The notes under the pieces are model-generated. The model did not search any database. It was not told where the DNA came from and saw only the letters and a program-made list of their open reading frames with translations. The position numbers and the translations under genes are program-made. 64,000 nt of DNA from Jacaranda mimosifolia (lineage: Eukaryota > Streptophyta > Magnoliopsida > Lamiales > Bignoniaceae), in the NCBI GenBank assembly GCA_018894105.1, contig CM032126.1, forward strand, positions 29,858,391-29,922,390, in the 5' to 3' direction. Within the stretch, counting starts at the first letter, position 1, and every line of letters begins with the position of its first letter. Below, in pieces: positions 44,472 through 56,739 of the stretch.

Positions 44472-45992
44472 GTTGCAATGTGGTTGAACCATTTGCATGC
44501 ATCATCCATAGCTCTTTGTTATCTGTTGGGTCCTCCATGGTCATTTCGACTATAAAGTTTTCTAAGAGGTGGACCTTGATAGAGGTTATATTTTGGTATT
44601 CTAACTTAAACTCCCCCAGCTCTATCGCCTAGTTGACCAGTTTTCCTAAGGTGTCCGGCTTGGCGAGGACCTGTTTTAAAGGGTGGTTAGTTAAAATGAT
44701 GATTTTGCATGACTGGAAGTATGTCTCAACTTTCTTGTTGTTACTACAATGGCCAATTCTGACTTTTCGATCTCTATATATATGATCTCTGCCCGAGTGC
44801 TCTGCTCACATAATAAATTAGTTTATGGCTCATGTTCTCTTCCTTCTCTAGTACGGACTTAACAGTATGCTCAAATGTAGCGTGGTATAAATAGAGGGGC
44901 TCATTCGCAGTTGGCTTTACCAACAATGGTGATGGACCTAAGTATTTCTTCAACTTTTGGAAGGCCTTCTCAGACTTATTGTTCTACTAAAAATTCTTCA
45001 TATTCCTCAAGATTCTGAAAATGGCAAGCTCTTGTCTGTCGATTTCGAAATGAACCAGTTTAATGACATAATTCTGCCTATCAACTTCTACAAATCTTTC
45101 ACATTCTGGGTGTAGAGGTCATGCTAGTTATAGCTTTGATTTTCTCAGGATTAGCCTCGATTCCCCTTTCACTGACCAAGTACCCGAAGAACTTTTCGCC
45201 TTTGACCCTAAATGTACACTTTGCTAGATTGCGCTTCATCATATACTTCCTCATGATGGTGAATTATTATGCTGTATAACCCAAATGATCTCCTTCTCTA
45301 GTGCTATTTACCAACATATCATCGACATATACCTCTATACTTACCCCGATATAATCCTTTAACATTATATTTAATAGCCATTAATACATAGTCCCCGTAT
45401 TCTTTGAGCCGAATGGCTTAACATTGTGACAAAATATTCCTTTTTTCATGATGAAGGTGATCTTATCGTGGTTTTGCTCGAGGATAAAGATGTAGTTGTA
45501 TCCCTAAAAGGCATCTATCATACTGAAAAGAGCACATCCAGTCATGGAATCTACTAGCATCTTAATCCTCACAATGGATAGGGATTTTCAGGCAGGCCTT
45601 GTTCAGGTCTGAATGATCAATGGACATTCCCCATCTATTCTTAGGTTTGGGCACCACCACTATGTTAGGCAATCATTATGTGAACCAGATCCCAACGATA
45701 TATCTAAATTCTAGCAGTTTGTTGACCTCCTCCTCAATGATCCATTTTTTTTTTTTTTTGCTCCATGATTTCTTTTCTTTTATTGCATGGGTTTTACCAT
45801 TAGGTCGACATTGAGTTTATGGACAATGACCCCTGGGTCTATACCCTCAAAATTAGATAGATCCACAATATCAACGTTCTTTTTCAAGAGATTAGCGGTG
45901 AGTAACTCTAGCTCCGGGGTCATTTGAGTTCCGACTTTGGTTGTCTTCCCCGAATCTCCTGGTACTAACTTGATCTCCTTAAATTTTCTCAT
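44472..45992 (-). pseudogene. Tat-type reverse transcriptase and partial RNase H
   Basis: The minus strand begins near 45992 with LVPGDSGKTTKVGTQ, the linker before RT. It goes on with GIDPGVIVHKLNVD, NIVVVPKPKNRWGMSIDHSD (about 45680-45620) and, after shifts, VYVDDMLV (about 45333-45310, catalytic Asp pair) and GIEANPEKIKAI. The RNase H connection and fold follow (EPLYLYHATFEHTVKSVL near 44900, SYKLIYYVSRAL-like, then WMMHANGST near 44500), ending abruptly at the junction with the gypsy LTR. Many stops. Confidence 0.82.
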
Positions 45993-46126
45993 CAGTTTTA
46001 TTCGACGTTCTTCTACTCACTTCTTCTTATTTCCAACCTCTGCGCTAAGATCGGGAATATCTTCTATAGAGGAGATGGTTAGCTTGCGGGCATGGGGCAT
46101 CAATCCCTCGCCTTTGAGTCTCTTTT

Positions 46127-46443
46127 TCAGTGATACTTGCTAGCATTCTTGAGCCTCTTTTTAATGCAGCATACATCCCTAACACCTATTTTTGTCAGAA
46201 ATTTCATCTTCAAAAGAAAAGTGGATATGATTGCTTGGAATAGATTCAGCTCGGCCTTCCTAAGATGACGTTGTAGGCAAATGGAGCATCTATAACCAAA
46301 AACTTTAACATTAGGGTTTGTCTGCAAGGCTCTGATTCCAGAGATACCGATAGATCAATGGTTCCTATTGGGGCTACCTCTGCTCCCCTGAAACCCATCA
46401 ATAGAGTATGTACCAGGGCTATTTTTGCCACATCCAGCTCCAT
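46127..46443 (-). pseudogene. Tat-type aspartic protease C-terminal part
   Basis: Minus-strand residues LLMGFRGAEVAPIGTIDLSV, then FLVIDAPFAYNVILGRPSL, match the second half of the retropepsin-like domain of Tat elements (V..PxAYNxIxGRP). The active-site DTG segment would lie just upstream, near 46500, and is not clearly legible. Confidence 0.75.
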
Positions 46444-46899
46444 CTTTTTTCATACCTTGAGGAAATTATGTCGACAAAACTTCTATTATCCAACAAAACC
46501 TTATTTATCGAGTAATTGGCTATACCCACCGTGATTACCATGGGGTTATTTTGAGGACTGATCACGTTCTATGCATCCCTGTCATCAAACGGAATAGCAA
46601 AGTAGTTAGGAATATTTAATATGGGTTGGATGCTTAAGTTTTCCTGAGTTTTGATTGACTGCATGTGCTTTTTTTGGGCATTTTAGGAATCCCCTTAGGT
46701 TGGGCCTCCCGCTATCATGTGGATATAACCCCTTATCTCAGCAAATTATTCCTAATTGGTTTGTCGTTTTCCCCTTCCGCTCTTTTATGTTTTCTATCAA
46801 GGCTACTGGATCTACTACTAGATCTACTTCTTCGCCTTTTAAGCTTTGCCTCTTCACCCCTTGCTTTATCCTATTTCATTAGAAATTCCTTCAGGTATC

Positions 46900-48094
46900 G
46901 TTGCCTAATGAGCCTTTCTACTTTATCTTTTCGCTGAAAACATTAATTAGTATCATGTCCTTTGTCTTTGCAAAAACAACAATATTTGTTGAAGTTTATC
47001 CTTGCCGATGTATCAAAAATCTTTCTTGGCCATTGCATTACATTAGATCCTTCGATGGCGATAAGAACATGCGACCTCGAAGTGTCTAATAGTGCATAGT
47101 GATTGTATCTTCCAGGCATAGATTGATGATGATTTTTTTAGAATGTGATCTCGCTTGTCCTTGATTTTTTTCATATCATTTCAGAACATTCTTTGCCACT
47201 ACTCATGGTCCTTTATTATGTTCATCTCCTCCTTATGAATGTAACATTGTGTTATTTCCATCAACTATTCCATGTCAATAAGGCGTTCCCTGGCAAGAGC
47301 CGAGGCTAGAATCCTTTTCAATCCATGAATTAGTATGATGGTGATCATGCCAATGTGTAAATCTTATACCTCAAGCATTGTATTATTAAATCAGTTCATA
47401 AACCCTTTAAGTTTTTCGTCATCTTTCCAGCATATAGTAAATAGAAAGGTGGCAAATTGTTGTTTTTTTCTTTTTTCTTTTTTGGCTGGCAAACTGATAC
47501 AAGATCTTTCATTTGAGCTGGTCATATGATACCATTGTCCCTGGGACCTTCCCATTGAACCATTCTTATTCCCACCTAATTAGAATAGTCATGAATATTC
47601 TAGCACTTATAGCTTCTGACTATCCATACAAATTCATGATGTTCTCAAAGGCAATAACATGCTCCTGCAAAACTTTGTTCCTATCACACTTCGCTAGATC
47701 TAGCAATTTAAACTTAAAGCCACTGACTCGGCCAGTATTTCCACATAAAATGGGAGTTCCTCTTCTGTAATACAGCACTTCCTCTTTTTTTGAGCTTATC
47801 TATTTTTCTGCTCAATTGTTCGACCTAGTCATTGATCTCATTGACCTCCTTCTTGGATAACAAAGGCTAGGATTGTCAGTAAGTTAGCTTATCCATGTTT
47901 ACCATTATCAATTTCCCTTCAGAGTGATCACCCGGTTTGTATACATTGGGTACATGTGTTGGTCTCCTTGGAACCCTACTCCCAACCTCATCAGAATGGG
48001 CAATTTCAGGTAATAAGAAACTAGCTGCAACTAGTATTAAAATATCCCAATGTATAACATGTAATTGTTTGGCACTGAATGTAACTACAGACAT
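46900..48094 (-). pseudogene. Tat-type gag, main part, with CCHC knuckle
   Basis: In the minus direction the gag core shows FENIMNLYG near 47640, ISARIFMTIL, WFNGKVPGTMVSYDQL near 47560 and ILYQFAS. Later comes the knuckle CCFCKDKGHDTN..F followed by VERLIRQRYLKEF (about 46985-46890), a combination typical of Tat gag. It is broken by stops and shifts. Upstream of 48094 it is interrupted by plastid DNA. Confidence 0.78.
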
Positions 48095-48099
48095 GACAC

Positions 48100-49060
48100 C
48101 TTTTTAGCTGATCATCCCATGTGGGATTAGAGATCATCAAGTTGGAAGCATAAAGGGCCTCCTCAAAGAATGAGAAGAAAATTTTCCATCTAAAGCCTTT
48201 CACCTTCAATCCTAAAAAAAAACTTTGATAGAAAATTTCATAGCAAAATTTAGGATAAATCGGATTCATGGTATCTCTCTTCCAAATGCTAATTACCAAG
48301 AATTTCAATAGAAAATAAATGGATTTGATAAAAAAAAACCATTCTGAACAGAAATTGTTGATTTCTTAACTTTCATCAGTAAATTTGTTAGAGAATTAGG
48401 ATCGACCAATGTAAAGTGGAAGGATCTTTCTTTATTTTCATAAGGAAAAATAGATTCCGAAAAAGGAACAAAATATTTAAAATGTTTATTAACTAAAATT
48501 GTAACTGATGCTAATGGGAAAATAAGCAGAAACTTGATTAAAATAAATGAAATCAGTAAAAAAATCCCTCTCGTGTGATACAAATTAATCACCGATTTAG
48601 AACAACAATCTGGAGAATATCATGAAGATATACCGGTAGACCATTAAATTCGTTCAAGAAAAGGTGAATGTGTAGTAATTTTTACTGCTACCAAGCAAAA
48701 TACTGATCCTACTACTACGGATACTAACACATTCGATTAACCAAACGAAGTGGCTTTGGTACACTATTCACAACAATTTGACTTTCAGCAAGGTATAATC
48801 AAAGGTTCTATGCAGGCTCAAAGGCGTAAAATAATTATTTCAAAATTGTTTTCAAGCAAATGCGCATTCCCCTCTTTTTTTTGACAAAATAAAAAAAAAA
48901 AATCCCTCTTTTTTCTTTTGATATCTCTAGGATGATTAAACTAACTTTTAGAAATTAGGTAGGGAAGGAAAAGCATTAAAAATTGTAGAGTATACAGAAG
49001 AGCAAACAAAAAGACAAGAATCAATAGGTCTTCAAATTGTTCATTTGAAAAAATGAAAAC
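48100..49060 (+). pseudogene. ycf1: Plastid-derived insert (NUPT): ycf1/TIC214 fragment
   Basis: In plus-strand orientation, shifting frames show MDLIKKTIL, FLTFISKFVRELGSTNVKWK (about 48365-48420), [22 protein letters not shown] (about 48745-48795), GSMQAQRRK and [12 protein letters not shown] (about 48840-48880). This is the lysine-rich C-terminal half of plastid Ycf1, a proposed component of the chloroplast inner-envelope protein import machinery. Frame shifts, stops and an A13 run (about 48889-48901) show long residence in the nucleus. It separates two parts of a gag gene, so it entered the retrotransposon or its target after insertion. Boundaries are approximate. Confidence 0.82.
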
Positions 49061-49498
49061 CCTTCTTATTAAATGATCATGATACTTCCCGAAAGTTGAA
49101 ATTCTCGATCAATGGAGGAACACCCTTTTTGTTCAATAACATACCAAAGTGGATGATTGACTTATTCCATACTAGAAATAATCGTAGAAAGTCCTTTGAT
49201 AACGACTTACTAGAAGCTGAGGTGCCTAACCTGGGACTATTGTGGCTCCTTGCACTCATTGTTTACACTTCTCCCAAATTTTTAGATTTACCTCGAGCAC
49301 TAGCCGTTCAAGGTTGGCCCTATTGATCTGGACAATCTGCCCTCCATTTGGGTCTAATGTACCTAGACCTTGCTCTACTAGTGAACTGTGGTATGTTATC
49401 CCCAGGGGTGACACCGGCAAAATAGGATATGATGGCGATATGGGAGATATGGGGATGGATGTATCTGTGGTGTGACCTAGTGTCTCTGCCATTACCAA
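49061..49498 (-). pseudogene. Tat-type gag N-terminal part
   Basis: A minus-strand frame from 49498 (MVMAETLGHTTD, then Pro/Ser-rich SPISPSYPILPVSPLG, then [14 protein letters not shown]) continues in another frame with [18 protein letters not shown] to about 49080. It looks like the variable N-terminus of a gypsy gag and lies upstream of the gag core, from which it is separated by the plastid insert. Confidence 0.5.
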
Positions 49499-49990
49499 TT
49501 GTTTGCTCTTATTGCCATAGAATCAGGTCTAAGTTTCCATAGACAGAGCCAAGCTCGAGATCCAAAGTTTTTTCCCGGGTGATGATCCCTAAAATGACCT
49601 CAAACTCGATCTCGTTCCGCAATAATAATACAAGCCTCAAACTAACAAAAGAATACACGTTAGGCTAGTTGATATCGCCCTCAGCTAAGGTCCTTCGATA
49701 CTTAAGTCAATAGGTGGCTGGAGTATAAAAAGTGGAAATTAGAGACAAAACTTAAAAGAATCTGATATATATGATATGACCTGTTACTATGCGGCTCATC
49801 TTATTTGTAACTGGAGAGATGTCCTTTTTTGTACAAATCCAGATGGCGTCCTCTTTTTGTATCATAGGGGGATCAAGGGACCAAATTTCGAATCGCTTTC
49901 CAGGTTAGGTCGGTCGCAAGATGATTCAAATCAAAAGGCGCAAATCCTGGACTCTTTTAAGAATTTTCTTGAGTCATAAGGGTAAACTCT
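49499..49990 (-). repeat. Possible leader and LTR remnant of the Tat element
   Basis: The position upstream of gag and a GC-richer, gene-free composition (for example TGATGATCCCTAAAATGACC near 49580) suggest 5' LTR or leader. No partner LTR exists in the window, so limits are not defined. Confidence 0.35.
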
Positions 49991-50483
49991 TCCTTTAAGA
50001 TGTATTCATTAAATATTCCCGTCATATTTACTTAAAAAAAAGTAAGTGCTATTAAAATATAAAGAACTATCTCAAGTTTTTCCCAAAACACTATTAGAAT
50101 TCATAATTTGGAAAAAATTGAAGATTAATCCCTATCTCTATCCATGTCTGAAACTAAAAAATTATAGAAAATAAGTAATACAATAATGCAAATTAGGAAA
50201 CGTCCCTTTTTTTATTAAGCAGCATGACTCCTATTGTGCTATAATTGTATTGGATTTTAATTTATTTGTCTGAGGCTCAGCTTAGGCCCAGTCTTCACAT
50301 AGAAAAAGCCCCAATTACAACACCTTGGGCTTTAAGCTGGAAGTGGAGCCTTCTGTATTGAAGGTCTCAATGGGCAAGTAGGACTGTAGGAGCTTCCGAA
50401 AGGTTGAGATTTAGATTAAGGTTTAATAACTTTTATGTTCGTTTTGATTAATATCAATATTTAGTCTACTTATGTAATAAGTA
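49991..50483. other. Intergenic DNA
   Basis: No gene is seen. Bases 50220-50400 are somewhat GC-richer than the surroundings (GCTCAGCTTAGGCCCAGTC) and may be further retroelement remnant. Confidence 0.35.
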
Positions 50484-50721
50484 TTTTATTAGCATTTGAT
50501 ATTTGATGTTATGGAAAATATAATATTTATAATTCTTATGAATTTGAAATATGATATATGGATTGAAAAATATAATATTTATTCTTATAAATATAATATG
50601 AATTTTATTAGCATTTGATATTTGATGCTATGAAAAATATAATATTTATAATTCTTATGAATTTGAAATATGATATATGGATTGAAAAATATAATATTTA
50701 TTCTTATAAATATAATATGAA
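50484..50721 (+). repeat. Recent tandem duplication, 2 x 119 bp
   Basis: The unit starting TTTTATTAGCATTTGATATT at 50484 is repeated from 50603 with only a few differences (GATGTTATGG versus GATGCTATGA). There is no coding content; the near-identity indicates a recent slippage or unequal exchange. Confidence 0.93.
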
Positions 50722-52945
50722 TTCATGTATTTCCATCGCAAACTATGTTGAGTCTCTCATAATACAAAGCATTAGAAATAGAACAATTCTATTGTTCAAG
50801 TAAAGTGATCATAGAATGTTGTATTGTACTTCCTTTGAATCACCCTAATCTTTATGGAATACTAAGTCTAATGGCTTGTCATATGAGTACATATTAGGCT
50901 TGTTGGACTAACTCCCAATTCGATATTTGAGTTAAAATTGAATTAAATAAATAAATAAATAAGTAAATTCAGGGTCCAATGATACCTTGAATCTCAAATA
51001 ATATATCTTTCTATTTTGAGATGAGGGATTATTTATAGTAGATTTTAGGTGGTTTGCTTTATATGGTATGAAATGGCATTCTTTGAATGGTTGGAAGCCC
51101 CAAAAAATCAATTGCCATAAAAGTGGGTCGGGTACCAAGTCAAACTGGGTTGAAATCTGTCAAAATTAAAAATAAAATAAATCTTGATCGATTCAGAGTT
51201 TTCCTTTAAAATAGGAGTATTTTCTTCTTTTTTGATCAATCCGTCGTCGGCATGATTTCAACAAAAGATTACTCAAGATCCATTTTTAAAAAATATTATT
51301 AAAAATTCTATCAATTTTAAATCATCATATATATATATATATATGAAATGTTATATTTTAAGTATTTATATTTATAAGTTCCGATAATATATATTTTCAG
51401 TTATGATTTTATTATAAAAGTAATAGATAACAATGTAAAAATTTAAAGTAATATAGCTAATTGGATAAAAATTTATATGAAAAAAATATACACGGTAATA
51501 TTTATCTCGCCTCAAAATAAAATCAAACATATTTTTGTATAACTCAACATATTTTTTAACCATACTAACAAAATATATTTTCTCAATTCTCAAAAAATAT
51601 TTCAAAAGAAAACGAACAAGCTAATACGTTGGTGCTCTTCTGAGGTTATTATTATTATTATTATGACTTTTTTTGCACACGCCTACTAAATATCTGTCGA
51701 AATTCAAAACTCAAACTTTCACAAAAAGCATACATAAATTGTAAGTCATCAATATTTTTCATACTAAAGGCGGTGGAGAAGTACTGTAGGGATTAGATGA
51801 TAATTTTATTTGGAGTTGACTATTAATTTGGATTATTAGTTGCAATTCAACTTAGAAGATTAGCATCAATTAGGCTTCTTTAGTAAATTGGGATATAAAA
51901 AGGATGATTGTGATTTTTGAAACATCTAGACAATTGTTTGATTTTATTTGCTATTTTTTTTAATTTTTAAAATAAAATCAAACATTTTCAACTTTCACCT
52001 GAAATATTTTTTTTAATCATTTTAAATAATTAAATCAATCAAAAACTTCTTGTCATTATTTTAATATAAAATATTTGTTCATTATTGTTTTACTATAAAA
52101 GTAATACATAATGTTATAAAACTTTAATTCGGCACCGTTAATCATATAAAAATTTATATGAAAAAATATTTATAATAGAAATTATTTCTATTCAAAACTA
52201 AACCAAAAATGTCATTCCATCCTTTACAAATTTTTAACTCCACTACCAAGATAACATTTTTCCAAAAATCATTCTCTTGAAACAAGACCAAACCTTGGTT
52301 TTACTTTTTAGTCACTTTGCTTTGGTATTTGCCCACTATTAATTTACTTTTCAACTCTTCTCACTATCTTTCATAATTACAAAACCTCAATTCTAAATTT
52401 GTTTGTTTAAAAAATTCAAACAAAAGTCATAAATTACATTTTGCCATCAATTTAAAAAAATTAAACAATAATTCATTTATTAAATGACGATTCTACCTCT
52501 AAGTGTCTTAATAATATTTTATATACTAATTTGTCGATGGTTTATTTGTACACATCCATGATTAAATTTTATTTAAAAAAAATAATTAATATACTAAATA
52601 CAAATATTATTTCACTGTCAATTATCAATAAATGCTTAAATTTCAGAAATGAGCTCCTAAAATAGAGTCGATCTCAATTTTTATTGTTTTAACTTAATTT
52701 TAAAAAGTTCCATTTTATAGAACTCTAAATTGATTCTCTGTCTCTCTCTATATTCCCTTAATACAATATCTCTCCTTGTCACTCATGCTCCTTCTCCTGT
52801 ATTTGTCTTCTATTATCTATCCCATTAGTTCTTTCTGTTTATAGATATTCATTCTCTCTATTTGAAATTCTCTCATTAATACTCTTAAGCAGAGAGAAAA
52901 GGTTACGGCCAAACAAGGGGAAAAAAAAGAATTGAGAGAAAAATA
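50722..52945. other. AT-rich intergenic DNA
   Basis: No gene is recognised. Small simple repeats are (AT)n near 51329-51344 and (ATT)n near 51644-51663. Short ORFs here are A/T-driven and show no family features. Confidence 0.4.
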
Positions 52946-52962
52946 GGGGGGGGGGGGGGGGG
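52946..52962 (+). repeat. G17 homopolymer
   Basis: Seventeen consecutive G follow an A-rich, GAGA-containing purine stretch (about 52884-52945). It is capable of G-quadruplex formation; the length may also be affected by sequencing error. Confidence 0.85.
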
Positions 52963-54098
52963 AATGAAAATGGAGCTATTTTTACTTTTAACATACAAAA
53001 CTATATTATTGGATCAAGAATTTCTAGGAACATTTGAAAATCTTATAATACTAAAACTTTTTTTAATGAAATTGTGGAACGCATCACATAACAAAATTAT
53101 ACGTAAACTTAATATTGAAAACGATATAAAATTATTAATTCAGAAAAAAGGAAAGAGGAATACCATGCTTGTAGCAGTAGCAAAATAATTTTTCAGCATT
53201 AGTTGTCATCTCAAAAATAATCAAAAAATATATATTTTTTTTATCTACAATCTCTTTAAAGGCTTTTCCTTTCTATTCTATTTTATAACACCAAATGAAG
53301 TACTTGATCAAGCTGTTTTTATATGGTAGATTCAATAATGATTTCTTGATCTATGCCATATATATAAAGGATGACCAAATTGCTCTAACAACTATTCTTT
53401 TTTGCTTCAACAGCTAATTTTATAACAGTATTTTATCACATTTTTCTCTCTTTAATCACTTATAAATTCATTAAATTTGCACCGCGCGCATAAAATTTCA
53501 AAATCTTAAAAGGGTATTTTAATTAATAAATTATAATGAACGTTTGACTAGGTGCAAATAGAAAGTTTATATGAAATTTTTATAGACATCATCATTTTTG
53601 GTCCAAAATCTTAATAATAGGCACAATTTGTAAACGTTAACTTTTAATGAAGAGGTTCTAGAAACTATGAAAATTGAAGGGTAGGAATTGATAATTTTGC
53701 TATTTAGAAGGGATCTAGGTGTAATAAATTCGTAAAATAAGGGCGTTGAAAATTTGTTTTTGTTTTGTGAATATATTTTAGTCAAAATTAATTAGGTTGT
53801 GATCAATGTGATTCAGGCAAGAGTACTTACTAATTATATAACATCAAGGCATGTTTGGAGAGTCTAGTCTAGCCCCCTTTTTTTGACCAATTGAGGTTCT
53901 TGTCTGGGAGCCACGGACATGGAGAATTGAAGAGACGACAAATTGATAAACAAACATAGGCAAGTTGTAGTCACATGGGGATTTAATTAGGGTTTGGATG
54001 GTTCCATGGTGTGGTCCTTCAAGATGAGTTCATCCCCGTTTGCTCTATCCATGTGATATTTGTGACTTTCATTGATTGATAGCAACACATAAAGGAGA
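52963..54098. other. AT-rich intergenic DNA
   Basis: The 74-codon ORF at 52964-53188 is A/T-driven and without a recognisable domain. Bases 53850-54090 are more balanced in composition but still unassigned. Confidence 0.35.
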
Positions 54099-54119
54099 CC
54101 CCCCGGGGGGGGGGGGGGG
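54099..54119. repeat. C6G15 palindromic homopolymer junction
   Basis: Six C directly followed by fifteen G. The inner part is self-complementary and the G tract could form a quadruplex or reflect an assembly artefact. Confidence 0.85.
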
Positions 54120-55689
54120 TGTTGTTCAATTATTGTTACACTACCCTTCTAAAAAAAGGTGGCCTAAAATGAAAATGTATTTTAATTGAAATATAAAGGT
54201 TTCTTGATGCCATGTCTATCAATCCATCGTATATATTATATTTGGATCTTGAATTCTGATGAAAAAAATACAAAAGAAATATCGTACCTTTGTTTCATTA
54301 TGAAGAGATGTTTTAAAATGTGAAGTATATTTTTAGAAGTGTTGTTCGCATGAAATTTACCTAAAATAGTAACGTAATATTTCTCATTCTTGTATTAATT
54401 TAAAAGCATAAAAATATCAAAATTTTCTTTTATTTAATTCATTCCAAAAATTGATACTGATTCAAACTGTGTTTATTCAAAGAATGGAACGGAGTATGAC
54501 AAAGATGCCAATAGCCTGATAAACACAAGCTGACCAAGTTGGCTGCCATTCATTCATGTGTTTGCACAATCAAACAGAAGTCTTTGTCTTTGCGTGGACA
54601 TCTAACAATGATGATATATGGCACTTGAATGTATGTGAAAGCAACATATACATATATATATATATATATATATGGAGAATTTTGACATATCAATCTCCAA
54701 TTATACATGGAATTTCGCAAAATGGGAAGCAAACATTGGCATGTGAGGGAGTAACAAAAATGTACATAAAATGATAATATTTTTTCAACGCTCTGTATAT
54801 TTGCGATTTTTTTAGATGAATTAATTGGCGTGATTTGATTCATACTAATTCATGATTCTGCTTATGTTAAAATTTGAATAACTCAAATTAAGCCTTGTCA
54901 ATGAAGAATGATTTGTTAAATAACAATTGTCTATAAAATATTTATAATATGCATATTTATAATTACATAACCATAATTTTGTTATATTTATTATATTTAG
55001 TTCTCTGCAGTATTCTATATTTCAATTTTTTAATATTGACTTGAGCATTATAGAATTCTTATAGTAAAAACCTTCAATTATAATCATTATTTAATTTCGA
55101 TATATAAAATCGAATAACTCATATCAAGACTTCAATCTCAACTTGATACAATCATCCCACTGAAAATACAAATGTTATTTCATGAACTCTTACCAAGAAG
55201 TCCATTTAGTATCTAATTAAAAGTCGTTTTACACTCTTTTTGAAAGAATAAACTACTAAAATAATCATCTTAAATATGAAAAATGTTATGACAAAATGAT
55301 GTAGAATGAAAGATGGAGATATTTTGAAAGGATTGAAATGTCAAATGTCCAAACTAAAGTACTTTATTGGCAATATCAAATGATGGTAACTCTTTATTAA
55401 AAAGGAATTTTGCATCCAAAAAAACATATGCCCAGCATTGTATTTTTTAGTTTTACGAGTCAAAATTCAATAGATTTCCCTTCTCAAATATTTTTGCTTT
55501 TCAAATGGACTCTCCTATCATACAATCCTTCAAATTTAACACAAATAATTTTGGTAAAAGTACAAAAAGAGTAAAAATAGAATAACATCGAAAATAATAA
55601 TGATGACAAAAAAATGAAAATTCCTAACCATTAATTAACAATCATATATCTCAAATTTTTCTTAGATTCTATTATTTCTTTTTAACCAC
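54120..55689. other. AT-rich intergenic DNA with a (TA)n tract
   Basis: A (TA)n microsatellite lies at about 54651-54673. No gene is recognised. Confidence 0.4.
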
Positions 55690-56160
55690 ATGTGATTTTT
55701 GGGCATCCAAGTCACCACCCAAATCAACATCCATGAAACCAATTAAAGAAAAGTCATCATTTTTCCTTAAAAATAAGCCCATATCCAGAGTTGAACTAAT
55801 ATACTTTATAATTTCTTTTGCACCTTAAAAGTGAGGTTTTTTGAGTGATTGCTAACCAAATCAAATATGAACACAATATATGGCCTTGTTATACTCAAAT
55901 AAAAAAGACTACTAACAAGTGTATGATAAGGTCGTGGAGTTACCAAAATTGAACCTTGTTCATATTAGGATTATGGCTTTGATGAATATCAATAAAATAT
56001 TCATCTAATTTAAGCAAATCATGATTTGTTACCTTTCTCAAGTCATTGTATTATTTGGATAAAATATTGTTGATTTCTTTCATATGAAAAGAGTAATTTA
56101 GAAATTCTAATAAGGCTGAAAAATCTCATTTGATTGAAGAATGACATCCAAACTTGGTAA
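55690..56160 (-). pseudogene. Ty1/copia RT end and RNase H fragment
   Basis: On the minus strand YHTLVSSLFYLSITRPYIVF (about 55925-55865), IIKYISSTLDMGLFLRKN (about 55820-55765) and FSLIGFMDVDLGGDLDAQKS (about 55755-55695) match the copia RNase H region (Y..L.GSL.YL..TRPDI.F, then ...YLKGT...GL, then L.GY.DAD.AGD.D..KS). It is broken by stops and shifts. It is unrelated in position to the full-length copia element at 11635-18110 and clearly older. Confidence 0.72.
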
Positions 56161-56739
56161 GTCACTGTTGTAGCCCATATATGGGTAGTTAATGTGAGAA
56201 CATCTTGCAAGAGCAAAGACTCACAATTTAATCCTAAAGAGATACATTCAAAATAATAAGCCTTTACTTACAAAAATATTCAATTTTCGCTCTTAGCTTT
56301 CTTAAGGTACCATTGTTGGAGAAAAGAAAATGGCATGTTGTTTCCTTCCACTTGGAACTTTCGTCAATCGTATAGTCCTATGTGTTAGGGATTCTGGAAC
56401 ATTCTTTCCCCTCTACTGTATTGGTTTGTTTAATATAGTTGCAGTTTATTTAGCTTGCTTGTTCATTTCATTGAACTTATTTGTATTAATTCTCTTTGGA
56501 ATTAGTAGTGGATATAGGCTTGCCAAATCACTATAAATCCGCTATGTCATTTACTTTATTGCTTATTGCTTTTTGTTATCTTTGAAACTTCGGTTGTATC
56601 TGGAAGTTTCAGTTTACCGTTTTACTGAAACATTTTGTTATAAATCAAAAGACTCCTTTAAGTCAATTTCCCTTTGGGACCTTGTAAACTTTCAGTTCAC
56701 TCCTTAAGTTTTGGCTCATATCAGGAAGAGCAAAGCATT
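56161..56739. other. Intergenic DNA
   Basis: No gene is recognised. The hydrophobic 68-codon ORF at 56330-56536 has no family features. Confidence 0.35.

Larger units (their letters stand above)
44472..49990 (-). mobile_element. Truncated Ty3/gypsy Tat-type retrotransposon, minus strand
   Basis: Read on the minus strand from about 49990: LTR-like sequence and leader, gag N-terminus (49498-49256), a plastid insert (about 49060-48100), the rest of gag, a CCHC knuckle, protease, RT with YVDD, and the start of RNase H, where the element is cut off at 44472. Sequence patterns (KDKGHDTN..F, NVILGRPSL, TKVGTQMTPELE) fit the Tat clade. Integrase and the 3' LTR are missing. All frames are broken. Confidence 0.85.

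Noticed and set aside
48305..48592. 95-codon minus-strand ORF with hydrophobic residues
   Set aside because: It is the antisense of the plastid ycf1 fragment; the plus strand has the recognisable Ycf1 residues.
52964..53188. 74-codon ORF after the G17 tract
   Set aside because: Composition is A/T-driven, no domain or homologous copy is seen, and neighbouring sequence is non-coding.
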